Notes: a model not told the origin generated them from the letters alone. A stretch of 64,000 nt of DNA from Triatoma infestans (GCA_011037195.1 JAAEAF010000667.1:172641-236640); one strand, 5' to 3'. Numbered from the stretch's first letter, positions 53,700-64,000 are shown. A program made the numbers and translations.

Positions 53700-55140
53700 A
53701 ATGTTTCATATATTTAAGTATGTTTTTGCTTTGTAATATCCTGACTATTTCAGTCTCGCATGAGGTACCTGAAATTATTTTCTTTTTACGATTGGATATT
53801 TTACTTAATAATCAAATGATTTAAACATATTTCTCTCGATTGATTGGTGCGCTGTGTCATCTAGCAGCTCAACATCGTTGAGCAGCCTTGCTTCACTGAA
53901 GTAGTAGAAGTAAAGATTGATTTTTTAGCGTTGTCTTGGTCTAAGCTATGATGACGCTTCTTCTAAAACACTCATCAGCTGATTCAATAGTAATAAAAAA
54001 TATTGCATTTCAATGATCGTAAACAAAAGATTTATATATTAATAAAAAAAAGAAGAAATATAAACTCTTAGGGTCAAAGACCTTCAAAAAAAAAAAAACA
54101 ATCTTTTTGTCCTTCTAAATATAATTTAAAAGAAGAAAACAGAAGACTCTTCCATTTTATAATTTAAAAACACTATCATAAATTCTTCTCTTCTAATGAC
54201 TTTAATTCTCTATTCAAAGAATTTTTTTTTCCTCCTATCCTTCTTTTGCTTAATTATTTTTTAAAAAATTCTTTTTTTTTTATTTTTTTTTTTAAAAAAA
54301 GTTTAATTTTATGTTAATTGTTGTTATTTATTTATTTTTTTTTTATTACAAATTTTTGACTAAAAACATCTGTTTTAAGCAATGTTAACTAAATTTGTAA
54401 AGTTCAGACTTGAAGATGTAATGTTTCCTTCTTTTTTTTCTATATATATTTTTTTTTAATGTGATGTCCAAAACAGTTTATTTATTCAAATTATTTGTTT
54501 GTTTATTTAAATTATGTGTGTATTTATTTATTTTTTTTCTTGTAATACAATTAATCGTAATTTAAAATTCCACGTAGGTGGACGATGGAGAATTACTTAA
54601 TGGCATTTATTTTGATTAATCCAGTAAATATGGCAATTGGTTTGTTATAATAGTCCAGCTCTTCTTTAGGAAACTTAGCGTTCCTTCGGATATTTCCAGC
54701 CTAACAATACATGACTTAAACTGCTGCATCTCCCCCCCCCCCCAAGCAGTAAATTTCAGCTTAGGAAGTGCAGAGGAAGTGAACTAGTGGAAATAATTTA
54801 GGTTTTACGAAACCCAAACCCACATCGACCACAATTCTTGCACCTACATATTCCTTCTATTCTTTTACAGACGACTAAATAATGAAAGCCAAATGTGGAT
54901 GATTTGCAGACAGCAATCGTTTTGCACCCTCTTATGGAATATTAGAATCTTAGAGGGATAGCGTTGTGTCAGTCTATTTATCCATTATTTCGCTCGCCTA
55001 TAATTCTTATGGGCGTGACAAAGGAGGTAATGCGTAGTTTAAGTGCGTTTGACACACTATGTTAGTATTGTGGCTTGGTATTCAAACATTTTGTTTAAAT
55101 TTGCAATTCAAACTATGAGCTTTCCTGGAATACATTGTTT
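53700..55140. other. AT-rich interval, no recognised gene
   Basis: Long T- and A-tracts (54230-54560). A C-run at 54732-54742. No repeat family or ORF recognised. Confidence 0.35.
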
Positions 55141-55351
55141 CAACTAAACGTGAAAAGACTTCACGAAATTTAATGAAACTCAGTTGGAGTTGCTTTCGAG
55201 AAAAAAGGGAACTCTTCAATAAACTCCCAATATCCGGTTAATGGATTTTTGATGACTGAAATCTTCCCGTGTCTGAATTCCTTAGTGATGTCTAAACAGA
55301 ATAATAACAGTCTGTGGTTATTTCGCTTTTTCGTTACTGAGATATTTTGTT

Positions 55352-55382
<31 letters not shown>

Positions 55383-55400
55383 CAATACTCGGTCTTTATA
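55140..55400 (+). mobile_element. GTAAGAG-family 3' fragment
   Basis: AAACTCCCAATATCCGGTTAATGGATTTTTGATGACTGAAATC, TTTTTCGTTACTGAGATATTTTGTTCACAC and (CA)n at 55362-55382. The terminal hairpin is missing. Confidence 0.55.
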
Positions 55401-56690
55401 TGATTTGATGTGGTTTTTTTATCGAATTATAACTTATAGCTGGTCACCAGATGTTATAATATGTTTACGGGAAACAAGGGTAGGTATTTTGTCAGTTGTT
55501 TGGCGCCACATGTAAATTTTTGTTTATGTAGGTATGTATTGTTTTTTATTTAATACAAATCTATCTACTTTGTTGAAATTCATAGTTAAATAAAAAGCCT
55601 TTATTAATATTTATTATAATATAAATAAATTCAAAGGAGTTAATAATTTATTCAATCAATTTAACAATTAGTTTAAAATTAAGTTCCTAATCTTCAAAAA
55701 ATTAAGGTACTAAAATAGATTAGTTAAATAAAAATAAATAATAAGGAAAAAGCGACAATTAAACTTATATTAGGCCTTTTTTTGTTTTGCCTCCCCAACT
55801 TATCCCACACATTTTGATCGATTTTTGTGCTGCCCGCGTAGGAGGGCGGAGTTGGGTTTGTTGAAAAAAAAAACGTATAAGCGTATTCTACGCATGTTGC
55901 AACTGCATATGGCATATACCGTTTAAATTTTTCATAGTTTCTTTCTTTGTTTATAAATATATATATATATCTATTTATTTGTTATCAATTACTTTGTTTA
56001 TACAAGATCAATTACAATATATAGATAGATAGCTAGCACGCAAACTTTTCATTTTGCTTAACTATGTCTCTAATAATTCTGTGTAACGTCATAAAAACGG
56101 TAGGAAATATGATTTTAATAAGAATTATTACTTGCAATTTAAACGTTGCGAAGATAATCGGAAATACATCTACTCTTTACCTGAAACAGAAATTTAAAAA
56201 AAAATAATTAATTAGAGGTTAGAAATACCTATTAGAAATATAATAATTTTAAGTTAATAAAAATGGTTCATTAGAACGTCATATGCTGAACATATGGTTA
56301 AGCTAATCTATTTCTAATTACTATTTAACTGAGAGGCGTTATAAGATAACTTAACGATTAATGGACCTGGATAGTTGTTGTGATAATCGGTTGAGGGTAT
56401 GATATCTTAAATATTATGTAGTTAGTATAAAAATCATGCATTAGATTGAAACAAAAATGAAACTTTGGAGTACAGTTTGATGATATTACTTATCTGAAAA
56501 CTTTTCCATACAATCAATTTCCTCTGAAAACTGTATCAAATAAAAATTACTCGTATAATCTAAATATGGAGTGGTAACGAAGTTTGACTGAATCCCCGTG
56601 TTAGAAACACGGAATATTCAAGATAAATTACAAGTTTGAAGTGAGATTGGCCACATAGGAATTTTCTTTTTTTCTGGAAACAAAATGTTT
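55400..56690. other. AT-rich interval, no recognised gene
   Basis: Only short frames. A (TA)n run at 55958-55969. Possible faint family sequence at 56440-56560. Nothing else was seen. Confidence 0.35.
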
Positions 56691-56696
56691 CGGAAG

Positions 56697-56708
56697 AATT
56701 AATTTTTA
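56697..56708. repeat. Target-site duplication, left copy (element F)
   Basis: AATTAATTTTTA, matching AATTAATATTTA at 56973-56984 with one difference. Confidence 0.65.
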
Positions 56709-56748
56709 TCAGAGACATTTTCCGTGATAACCTGCTTCTTTTTGTGAT

Positions 56749-56789
56749 CATCGACCGGTTTTGGGCGTTCGTCCACTCATCATCAGGAT
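56749..56789 (-). ncRNA. Mutated hammerhead motif, left arm of element F
   Basis: Minus strand: CATC, canonical CTGATGA, an enlarged helix II ending CGCCC, then AAA in place of GAA, ACCGGT, C, GATG. Loss of the essential G predicts no cleavage. Confidence 0.65.
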
Positions 56790-56864
56790 GTTTTTCTAAA
56801 AACAGTGTGATAACATAAGACTTGCACCGAGCAAATTTAGTTGATACACAATTTTTGACAAAAA

Positions 56865-56906
56865 CATCCTGATGCTATCATAGGCGAACGCCTAAAACCG
56901 GTCGAT
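56865..56906 (+). ncRNA. Mutated hammerhead motif, right arm of element F
   Basis: CATC, CTGATGC (last core A changed), helix II AGGCG/CGCCT, AAAA in place of GAAA, ACCGGT, C, GATG. Helix I and III pairings are kept while the core has decayed. Confidence 0.65.
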
Positions 56907-57039
56907 GATCACAAAAAGAAGCAGGTTATCATGGAAAATGATGCTTTCCAGCTCTGCGGAATCAACCATAACAATTAATATTTACTTTCATTCTATTGTT
57001 TGTTCAGGCGAATAGTTTATTATTAGCAACTCGCCCAGG

Positions 57040-57300
57040 TTTATTGCAGAATTACTCCAACAACGCCTAACTGGCCACGGTAGACTTAACAAGCAAATGC
57101 ATCGCATAGGTCGGGCATAGGGATAGCCTGTGTAGGGTTTGTGTCTGTAAATAGAAGAAACAACACTGCATCTACTGTGTCAGTGTGAGGGACTTGTAAG
57201 GCTGAGGTTTCTCTTCTTTGGCAGAAAGGAACTTACACCTGCAGCTTCACCCAAGAATCTCTTTCAGGACTCTTAGGTGCATTAAAACAGAGAGGGCTTT
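57040..57300 (+). pseudogene. LINE 3' end (CCHC tail), plus strand
   Basis: Across frames the plus strand encodes LTGHGRLNKQMHRIG-like sequence near 57070-57110, then a zinc-knuckle block LCRVC..EEETTLHLLCQCEG (57128-57190 region) and RLRFLFFGRKELTPAAS. This is the R1/I-type ORF2 C-terminus. At least two frameshifts. Confidence 0.65.
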
Positions 57301-57344
57301 AAAGGGTGCGAAAAGTCAGCCATAGTAGCCTCCTCTAACGCTGA

Positions 57345-57840
57345 CTGAGGGCGTGCATTGTTGTTTCTTCTTCATCCTCCTAATAGGCTATCCGTTACCG
57401 ATAACTCTTGCGATGCATGTGACCAGTATGGTCAAGTACAGTTAGCCGTATGGTCGCACGGCCTTATTGCAGTAATTCTTTAGTAAATGGGGCGAACAAG
57501 TATTATATAAACTTTTTCGCTGCCTCTGACCTGGTGTTTTCACTCCCATTCTTGTGATCGTTGCTTTGATAGCTGGAATTGAGGCTCTAATTCCATAGTA
57601 GGAGTCAGGTCCAGTAAGGGTTCCTACGGAGCCCTCACAGACAAGACGACTTGCCGCCTTGTTGTTCTTACAGTAAATGCCCGGCTAACCAGACTATTTT
57701 GGCTTCTACGAGGGTACTCAAGCAGTTCCATATCAGTCTTGAATTGAACTGGTGGCTCATAGATCGTAGAGCAACCTGGCTGTCTGAGAAGATGACGACC
57801 CCTGGAAACTAATACTTACATCTCTCACCGCTCACATATT
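57345..57840 (-). pseudogene. LINE RNase H to CCHC tail, minus strand
   Basis: Minus strand near 57800-57690 gives VVIFSDSQVALRSM, the RNase H DSQxAL motif, and FNSRLIWNCLSTLVEAKIVW then LAGH. Further on (about 57430-57350) HTGHMHRKSYR and EDEEETTMHAL correspond to the TGH and zinc-knuckle region. Cysteines are lost and frames shift. It runs opposite to the LINE tail at 57040-57300, and the two tails face each other. Confidence 0.65.
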
Positions 57841-58395
57841 ACAATTGGGCTTGCACTCCAGTTCAACACAACACACCCTCAATCAGTTTCTAATCACATA
57901 CAGTTTACTGCTAGACTATATAAGAATACCAACTCAGATATAATGTAGCTGAGCGACAACACTTCTACGGTCATGATATATTTGTATTCTTACGTCAACA
58001 TTTTCCATAAATTTACAATTACTCCGATAGCAAAATTATAGTCAAATTTCTGGGAAAAATTCACTTCCACCATCATTTCTAATGGAAAAACTAAAGGAAA
58101 GAACGTTAAACAATATGCCCCTCAAGGCGGGAAATATGATCTCTCAGTCACTAGAAAACAAACAGACCCACTACAATGGAAACTAGATAAAAATCATTTA
58201 TATTGTTTATCCCAGCTCAAGAGCTTACCAATCATAAATAGAACAATAGAAGTGCAGAGTTACTACATATATATACACATATATATAGCAGCAGATTTTT
58301 GCATATGTTTGCATTCAATATTTCCTGGAATAAAACATAATAAACGGGATGTGCAGAATCACAAGGTAATTGTTATTCTTAAAGAAATAAAAAAA
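57841..58395. other. AT-rich interval, no recognised gene
   Basis: Short frames and a (TA)n run near 58268. Nothing recognised. Confidence 0.35.
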
Positions 58396-58399
58396 AAAA

Positions 58400-59022
58400 A
58401 TCTAATGTAAAATACTCACACGACCTACTCTTGCTCCAGATAAAAATAGTTTTGTATAAAATGATAAATTTTCTTTATAAACTACTTCAAATCAATTTTT
58501 CCGGAAAAATATTACAGATAAAAATGACAGGTTTATCTGCGCAGTTTGTATTTCAAGTTCAATGGAAATCGTTATAGTCGTTTTCGAAAAAATGCAAAAA
58601 AAAAACCTTGCATTTCCGGTTAATTAATGTTCTTGAGTGGTACTTTAGAGGAAAGCTTAATCCTTACTCCTCGGAACCCCTACACAAAAGCACAATTTTC
58701 CTGGGGAAATAATTCAAATAAAAAGTGCTAAGCATTTCATATATCATAGTAGGTATAGGGTGTTGTGTGTGTGTGTGTGTGTGTGTAGCTAGTATACGTA
58801 GTTTAAAGAAAATCGCTCGGGCCATTTTTGGGAAAAACGAAATATTTACATTTTGATGATTCATGCACTTTTTTTCGTTTATGAGATATTTTGTTCACAT
58901 ACATACATACACACACGCTAAAAACATTTTTCTCGAACTCAGGGGATCTCAAAACGGATATTTCCGTTGAGAACTTGATAATGAAAATTTTTACACGATC
59001 GCCACATTTCTTCTAACTAGAA
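58400..59022 (+). mobile_element. GTAAGAG-family copy, diverged, plus strand
   Basis: TCTAATGTAAAATACTCACACGACCTACTCTTGCTCC at the start; CTTGCATTTCCGGTTAATTAATG, GTACTTTAGAGGAAAGCTTAATCC, a (TG)n tract at 58760-58785 in unusual orientation, CTCAGGGGATCTCAAAACGG and CACGATCGCCACATTTCTTC at the end. Confidence 0.65.
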
Positions 59023-59442
59023 AATTAATGGACACTATTTATTTAAACTTGGAATTTTAGTTTTTAATATTAACAATTATAATATATAATGTTGAGGAAA
59101 TATATATATATTTATATATATTTGGGTAATTATGGTCTTAGGATATAAGGAGTAACCTGAATTTGACTATATCTACACCACAGAGCAGTCAGAGCGCCTT
59201 TTTAAAAAAAAATTTTTGTAATGGCAATTTAAAAAAAATGCTTTAACATTTTCAGAAAGTCCTTAAAGTCAAAGTTTTTCCAGAAAAATGGTTCAAATGG
59301 TTTATATTTCAAGTTTAAAGATAATGTGGAGCTGTTTACATGAAAAATCCTGAAAAAAACTTTTAAAAAAAGTTTAATCAGAAAAGTCATATTTCTGATA
59401 AATCGATTTTTCTTCAAATTTGGGAATTCTAGCAATATTTTT

Positions 59443-59684
59443 AATTGAGTTTAATTGGGAAGGGAAAAGCTAAGTGGTTAGCGTAATGGACTCCCACGCG
59501 GAGGACCCGGGTTTGAGTACAGCTGTGCTACCCTTAGATTTTTTTCTTCCTAGGAGCCTCTGCAGCTCATTGTCTGGTTATGGACAGTGTTGTCTGTAAC
59601 GAGAGAACACTGAGAAAGCTCCGGGCCCCAATGACCGTAGATGTTGACGCGCCTTAAATTAAAAAAAGAAAAATTGAGTTTAAT
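59443..59684 (+). mobile_element. tRNA-derived SINE, family S1, with perfect 13-bp duplication
   Basis: Body 59456-59671: degenerate head AAAAGCTAAGTGGTTAGCG, box B-like GGGTTTGAG, the family body with CCTTAGATTTTTTTCTTCCTAGGAGCC and GTTGACGCGCCTTAAATT, and an A-rich tail. Target-site duplication AATTGAGTTTAAT at 59443-59455 and 59672-59684 is perfect. It lies in GTAAGAG-like sequence. Confidence 0.85.
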
Positions 59685-59724
59685 ATTATAACTGCCAGAG
59701 GTATGGTTTTTTTTTGGATGCCGG

Positions 59725-60247
59725 TATAGTGTGCGCTCTACCAACCCTAATGATTATCTACTGTATAAAATATGTGCTCTACCCTAGTACGTATAATCTC
59801 ACAGTAAGGCATCCAGTAGTCTCTTTTACGGGGGGCTTCACCATTCGTCCCAGCCGTTGACAAAAAGAGAAAAAAACCTTTTAACTCGGAAATAAGTAGG
59901 ATCAATATTCTATTTTTCTATTTTCGCGCGCGTAGGGACGACCATGAAGTAAAGTTCAACCGTGATAATAAATGATGAATAGTGGATGGGTCCTCCTGCA
60001 ATGCTGGATAAAATACCAACCAGATGTTATAATAAATGGTTTTGAAAATAATAGTTATAATTATTAATTTTTATGCATAGTGCATAACTAAATCAGAATC
60101 ATGATGGTAGAGCGTACACTATACAAGAATAATGACGGTAAAGCGCACACTATACAAGAATAATGACGGTAAAGCGCACACTATACAAGAATAATGACAG
60201 TAGAGCGCACACTATACAAGAATAATGACAGTAGAGCGCACACTATA
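59725..60247. mobile_element. Candidate DNA transposon relic (MITE) with repeated right terminus
   Basis: TATAGTGTGCGCTCTAC at 59725-59741 is the exact reverse complement of GTAGAGCGCACACTATA at 60231-60247. If TA is the target duplication, the ends are TAGTGTGCG...CGCACACTA. The right end is multiplied as a 31-bp tandem array (see next entry). The interior has no ORF. Confidence 0.55.
60096..60247. repeat. 31-bp tandem repeat, about five units
   Basis: Units of the form AATAATGACGGTAAAGCGCA + CACTATACAAG begin at 60128, 60159, 60190 and 60221 after a more diverged first unit. The last two share GACAGTAGAGCGC. Each unit contains a copy of the element's terminal inverted repeat core. Confidence 0.9.
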
Positions 60248-60419
60248 TCAGCACCGTTTATTGTATTGAAGTGGAAATTCAGAGAGAAAACTTAATATTG
60301 TAGCTCCCAAGCATGCGGAAACATTAATTTTTCCAAGGAAAGAAATGGTTTTAATTAAAAATGATAGGCCTTCTGTTTTCATAGATATAAAATGATTAAA
60401 GAAAATCTTTGTAATGTTT

Positions 60420-60600
60420 TTTACTTTCTCTTACTCCTAGTAATTTTTTCTAACAAAAAAAATGCAAAAAAAAAAATTCGCTTAATTGTTCTTACGGTTG
60501 AAGGTTTGACCGAAATTTTCGTGTCAGACGGTGGAAACTCAACTTCGAAAATGTGACACAAGATCGCAGTACTTCTTCTTACAATGCTAAGAGTAAGTAA
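60420..60600. mobile_element. GTAAGAG-family terminal pieces
   Basis: TTTACTTTCTCTTACTCCTAGTAA (60419-60442, minus 3' end) and GTTCTTACGGTTGAAGGTTTGACCG..GATCGCAGTACTTCTTCTTACAATGCTAAGAGTAAG (plus 3' end to 60599) lie back to back. Confidence 0.55.
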
Positions 60601-61130
60601 AAAAAAAACCCCGGAGACAGACCGAATTGTTGAAGGGTGTTAGAAGGGAGCTAGCGAAGAGTGATTCTGTATGATTAAATTTAATGGTGGAAATGTACCA
60701 AGTAATAGACTGAGGATGCGGCGAAGGGCGGAAGGATTCATCCTGGATAATGTGAAAATACGGAGGAATATAGTGAGAGGGGGGATGATAGAGGGTGAAG
60801 ATGCGTTGCTGCAGGGCACTGTTACTCCTCCCGTCACCAGGAAGGTGAATGGGAAGAACACACAGATCGACGGAGCAATAGTAAAGTAACACTAGGAGCT
60901 GCAGTAAGCAAAGTCGGCGGCAAAGCACCACCAGAATACTTTACTGTCACTTGTAATTGAAAATATAACAGGGAGGAAATAGAATCCACGGGCACAGGAA
61001 GTAATAAATTGGCCAGGAAATGGAAGAAGACGATATTGGAAAGAACTTGGTTTACCTCACCAGTTTTTCTTTTTCCTTTTCTTTTTTCTTTTTTTTTTGT
61101 CAGCGCCCCCTGGGTCCTCCCTCGACAACA
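60600..61130. other. GC-richer non-repeat interval with open frames on both strands
   Basis: Compositionally unlike its surroundings (GGATGCGGCGAAGGGCGG, CTCCTCCCGTCACCAGG). A minus frame of 114 codons (60931-60587) starts with a leucine-rich stretch, and a plus frame of 72 codons overlaps it. Neither has a recognised motif. A host exon or UTR is possible but unsupported. Confidence 0.3.
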
Positions 61131-61344
61131 TTTTCACATTTATGTTAACTAAGGTGGGTGTTAGCGCTTTCTTTGGCCATACTTTAAAAAAAAAATGTGC
61201 TTACTAAATCATTTTACAGGCGATAAAGTCGATTAGAAAGTAAGTAGCCTACGTAATAAATAAAATATTTTGTAGGCACTTTTTAATAATCCAATTTTCT
61301 ATAGTTGAATTCTTTACCAGAAATAATGTGCTTTGTATTAAAAG

Positions 61345-61545
61345 ACTTGAATATGAAACACTAAATGAGATCATGTCAAATTTTAGAAGTTAACATTACA
61401 CCGGAAATACATACTTCAAATACGATATATTATTTTTGGGGAATATCTCTAAAACAAAAAGTCTCAGCAAAAAGCTCAATCTTCATATACCATATCCGAT
61501 CTGCCAACCAACGTTTCAATAAAAAAAAATCGATTAACCGGAAAA
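61345..61545. mobile_element. GTAAGAG-family fragment, minus strand
   Basis: ATGAGATCATGTCAAATTTTAGAAG, ACACCGGAAATACATAC and CTAAAACAAAAAGTCTCAGC are words of the minus-oriented 3' half. It abuts the plus copy that starts at 61548. Confidence 0.5.
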
Positions 61546-61547
61546 AA

Positions 61548-62473
61548 TGAAACACTCACACGACTTTCTCTTACTGTGAAGTCGCTAAATTTCTTCGCAC
61601 TTACAATTCTTATTAGTGTTTAAAAACGTCGGCATTTTTATGGAGAAAACCACAAAAAAATGAAAAACCTATTTCAATCGAGTCCGTTGACTTCCGGTCA
61701 ACCGATTTTACTTCAAACTGGAAATTTTGGCAACTTATATAATTGTAATTAATATTATCTAGTTGACAGATTTGTAAAGCACTTTACTGAACTAAAATTA
61801 ACACTTTAGAGGAATCCATAACCCCACCTCTCCACCAAAAATGTCCTTAAATAGATTTTCCGTCGTTATGGTGCCGTTATGGAGAAAATAGCAGAAAACT
61901 GAAAACTACTTACAGTAAAGCGCACTTCTGGTCATCCGTGTTTCTTCAAACTCGGGATTTCGACAATATGTTTAATTCTAATTAATATAACTTGGGTTAT
62001 AGAATTGTGTAATAAACTAAAATAAGCACTTTAGAGGGAACCATAATCCCATACTTCCTCCAAAAATGTCCTTAAATAGATTTTCCAGGAGAAATGTTAC
62101 AAATAAACGTTGTAGCTCTTTGTATGTATAGTTGATATAATAAGTTTAAAGAAAATCGTTGGAGCCGTTTTCGAGAAGCTCACCAAAAAAACTGAAAAAA
62201 AAAAAACACATTCAGTAAAGTGACACTTCCGGTTGATGGATTTTGCCCGAAATCTTCGTATCTGTTACGGTGGTAGTACCTAATTGAAATATCAAGTTTG
62301 AAGTTTCTGCAACTTTTCATTTTTGAGATATTCTTTCCACACACATACAGAGCATTTTCTAAAACCCACTTTTTTTGACCCAGTGGACCTTAATACGTGT
62401 ATTTCCGGTGAAAACTCAATTCCTAAAATCTGGCACGATCGCAATACTTCCTGTAACAGCAGTTAGAGAAAGC
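61548..62473 (+). mobile_element. GTAAGAG-family copy, two modules, plus strand
   Basis: TGAAACACTCACACGACTTTCTCTTACTG at the start. Modules have CTTTAGAGGAATCCATAACCCCACCTCTCC near 61803 and CTTTAGAGGGAACCATAATCCC near 62030. Then GACACTTCCGGTTGATGG, a short CACACACATAC, CCAGTGGACCTTAATACG and a degenerate hairpin CTTCCTGTAACAGCAGTTAGAGAAAGC. Confidence 0.75.
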
Positions 62474-62479
62474 AAAAAA

Positions 62480-63065
62480 AAAAAAAAAAATGCTTGCAAA
62501 ATTTAATTTTATATCAATTTATATCTAAATTTTGTATGCCTAAAATAATTAGTGTATTTAAAACGGGGTTAAGTTAAGGCAATAAAAATTTTACGTGATC
62601 ATATCAGAGAAGAATGATCATCTGTCGTATGGTTATTGCAGTAGTCATTATAAACATGTTATTCTTCAAGTTTTTGTTCTTAACTTGGAAATAAAACAGC
62701 TGTTGAATGGGAGACAGTCATTGAAAATTAAGAGTAGAAGACAAGAAAGGACGCCAGGTAATTTAATTCGAATTATCTCCTTTAAAGGAACAAAATTTAA
62801 TCAAAACTCAATTTTAAATCAATTTCTACATCATATAGATATATACTATCTATATATATTTATAATTATAGATATATATCATTGGGACGAAGATTAACGA
62901 TGTTGAAGTTCCTATTTGCAACTTATAATACAGCTTATAATATAACGTTAATAGCGTATCGTTGCTAAAGTTGCAATTCGTAGGTTATATAAATAAACAT
63001 CCAACCAATCAAAATAGTTTGACTGAAAAAGTTCAGCCTCAATATTTTTTATTTTTAGATTAATA
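62480..63065. other. AT-rich interval, no recognised gene
   Basis: A 100-codon plus frame (62595-62897) has no recognised domain and ends in (TA)n-encoded residues. Confidence 0.35.
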
Positions 63066-63067
63066 AT

Positions 63068-64000
63068 TCTCTTACTCCTATTAAGAGGAAGTATTGCGAT
63101 CGTGGCAGATTTTAGAAATTGAGTTTTCACCGGAAATATTTGAGGGCGCCCTGAACAAGGAAAAGTGGCAGGAAGTACAAACTTGGTATTCCGTTAACGT
63201 ACTATCAGCGCATCAGACATCAAGATTTAGGGCAAAATCCATCAACCGCCTCTTTATTTTATTTTATTTTTTTTTTCCAGTTTTTCATGATTTTCTCAAA
63301 AATTGCCCCAACGATTTTCTTTAAACTTTGGATAATATCTAACACACATATTATCCCGGATTTCTTTGAGGTTCTGGGGAACATTAGCTTTCTCTAAAGT
63401 ACCAATTTCAATAAAATATACGATTTTATCACCCAATGTAATGTTAATACACGTTAAAAGTATTGATAGATTTTTGTTTAAATATTATGGCTTGTTTTCA
63501 ACTCAAATTATGAACCAATTTTCAGCCTGTGTTTTTTTATTATATATTAATTATATATATAAAATACATTGTTTCTCCTTATGACGTTTCAGCAGTAATA
63601 TGTGATACAATCTTTTATTACTTTAATATTATCTCAAATTGTGTATTACTTACAGATAAAATTCGTTTAGATAAATTTAAACTACCTGTTTGATAATGGC
63701 AAGTGTATTGCTGAAACATCATAAGGAGAAACAATGTATTTTATATATATAATTAATATATAATAAAAAAACACAGGCTGAAAATTGGTTCATAATTTGA
63801 GTTGAAAACAAGCCATAATATTTAAACAAGATTCTAACAGCCTAACAAGAAGGAAAAAACATCAGTATTGATAAAATTCTAAATTTGAAGAAAATCGCTT
63901 AACCGGAAATGCAATTTTATTTAGAATAGATTTTGGAGTTTTTGAGAGGTGGTGGTGGGGGGTGGGGAATTTTCTCAAAAACGGTTACAACGATTTTTTT
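63068..64000 (-). mobile_element. GTAAGAG-related copy interrupted by a long palindrome
   Basis: Starts CTCTTACTCCTATTAAGAGGAAGTATTGCGATCGTGGC, then TTTTCACCGGAAATATTTG and CTCAAAAATTGCCCCAACGATTTTCTTTAAAC. It is interrupted at 63474-63830 and resumes with TTCTAAATTTGAAGAAAATCGCTTAACCGGAAATGC. It runs off the window end. Confidence 0.65.
63474..63830. repeat. Long near-perfect palindrome (about 124-bp arms)
   Basis: Left arm 63474-63597 is the reverse complement of 63706-63830 with about two differences (ATGACGTTTC versus GAAACATCAT; AGCAGTA versus TATTGCT). The loop is 108 bp of AT-rich DNA. Arm ends are TTGTTTAAATATT / AATATTTAAACAA. No open frame. Probably a foldback transposable element; no clear target-site duplication. 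Confidence 0.85.

Larger units (their letters stand above)
56709..56972. mobile_element. Palindromic hammerhead-bearing element F, 264 bp
   Basis: Left arm TCAGAGACATTTTCCGTGATAACCTGC.. and right arm ..GCAGGTTATCATGGAAAATGATG are inverted copies meeting near 56845. The right end carries the family tail CTTTCCAGCTCTGCGG..CAACCATAACA. Both hammerheads are mutated. The imperfect duplication and mutated ribozymes suggest it is older than elements A, B and D. Confidence 0.75.

Noticed and set aside
1..64000. CRISPR arrays, rRNA genes, bacterial operons or telomeric arrays
   Set aside because: No regularly spaced direct repeats with unique spacers, no rRNA signatures, and no TTAGG or TTAGGG arrays were seen; the short CTAAT run at 17462-17480 is too short and irregular.

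Overview
This window looks like strongly AT-rich animal nuclear DNA, most likely from an arthropod and plausibly an insect. The evidence is non-LTR retrotransposon 3' ends with RNase H and CCHC tails, BEL/Pao-like and Gypsy-like relics, tRNA-derived SINEs with clean target-site duplications, and long microsatellites. I see no bacterial-style operon, no rRNA, no canonical tRNA gene, no CRISPR array and no host protein-coding exon I can defend. Nearly every open reading frame is a decayed transposon piece or a chance frame inside a repeat. The species cannot be named from sequence alone.

Four kinds of repeat dominate. (1) A very abundant non-coding family of about 0.7-1.1 kb, called here the GTAAGAG family. 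It starts TCTGGTGTGAAACACTCACAC, has subterminal inverted repeats ACTTTCTCTTAC / GTAAGAGAAAGT, one or two internal modules of about 300 bp, a (CA)n tract near the 3' end and a 3' terminal hairpin. Its layout resembles Helentron-associated (HINE/DINE-1) elements, but that class is an inference. (2) Four short elements whose two arms are inverted repeats of each other and carry hammerhead-ribozyme motifs of the Penelope-like-element type. They lie at 7762-8553, 16757-17053, 49129-50264 and 56709-56972. Each is bounded by a 12-13 bp target-site duplication, and a fifth single arm lies at about 52641-52800. (3) tRNA-derived SINEs of at least two families. (4) Remnants of at least ten LINE insertions, one BEL/Pao gag, one Gypsy pol/LTR/gag set and one R2-type endonuclease tail.

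Layout: 2.2-2.75 kb LINE relic; 2.75-4.26 kb BEL/Pao gag between candidate direct repeats; 7.0-8.6 kb LINE reverse transcriptase split by hammerhead element A; 12.1-12.9 kb LINE RNase H tail; 14.1-16.2 kb best-preserved LINE with an in-frame 360-bp tandem duplication; 16.76-17.05 kb hammerhead element B; 19.2-23.4 kb GTAAGAG copies containing split Gypsy pieces; 25-27.3 kb SINEs; 27.4-28.9 kb second LINE ORF; 31.5-32.8 kb SINE and LINE tail; 33.7-34.65, 39.9-40.7, 43-44 and 47.2-48 kb GTAAGAG copies; 48.8-50.5 kb GTAAGAG copy holding hammerhead element D; 50.7-51.2 kb LINE tail; 52.2-52.5 kb SINE; 53.2-53.7 kb R2-like endonuclease; 56.7-57.0 kb hammerhead element F; 57.0-57.85 kb two LINE tails in opposite orientation; 59.4-60.25 kb SINE and a small terminal-inverted-repeat element; 63.5-63.8 kb a long palindrome inside a GTAAGAG copy.

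The most interesting material is the hammerhead-bearing palindromic family. Several copies keep the conserved catalytic core, and their target-site duplications prove recent-style insertion into other repeats.
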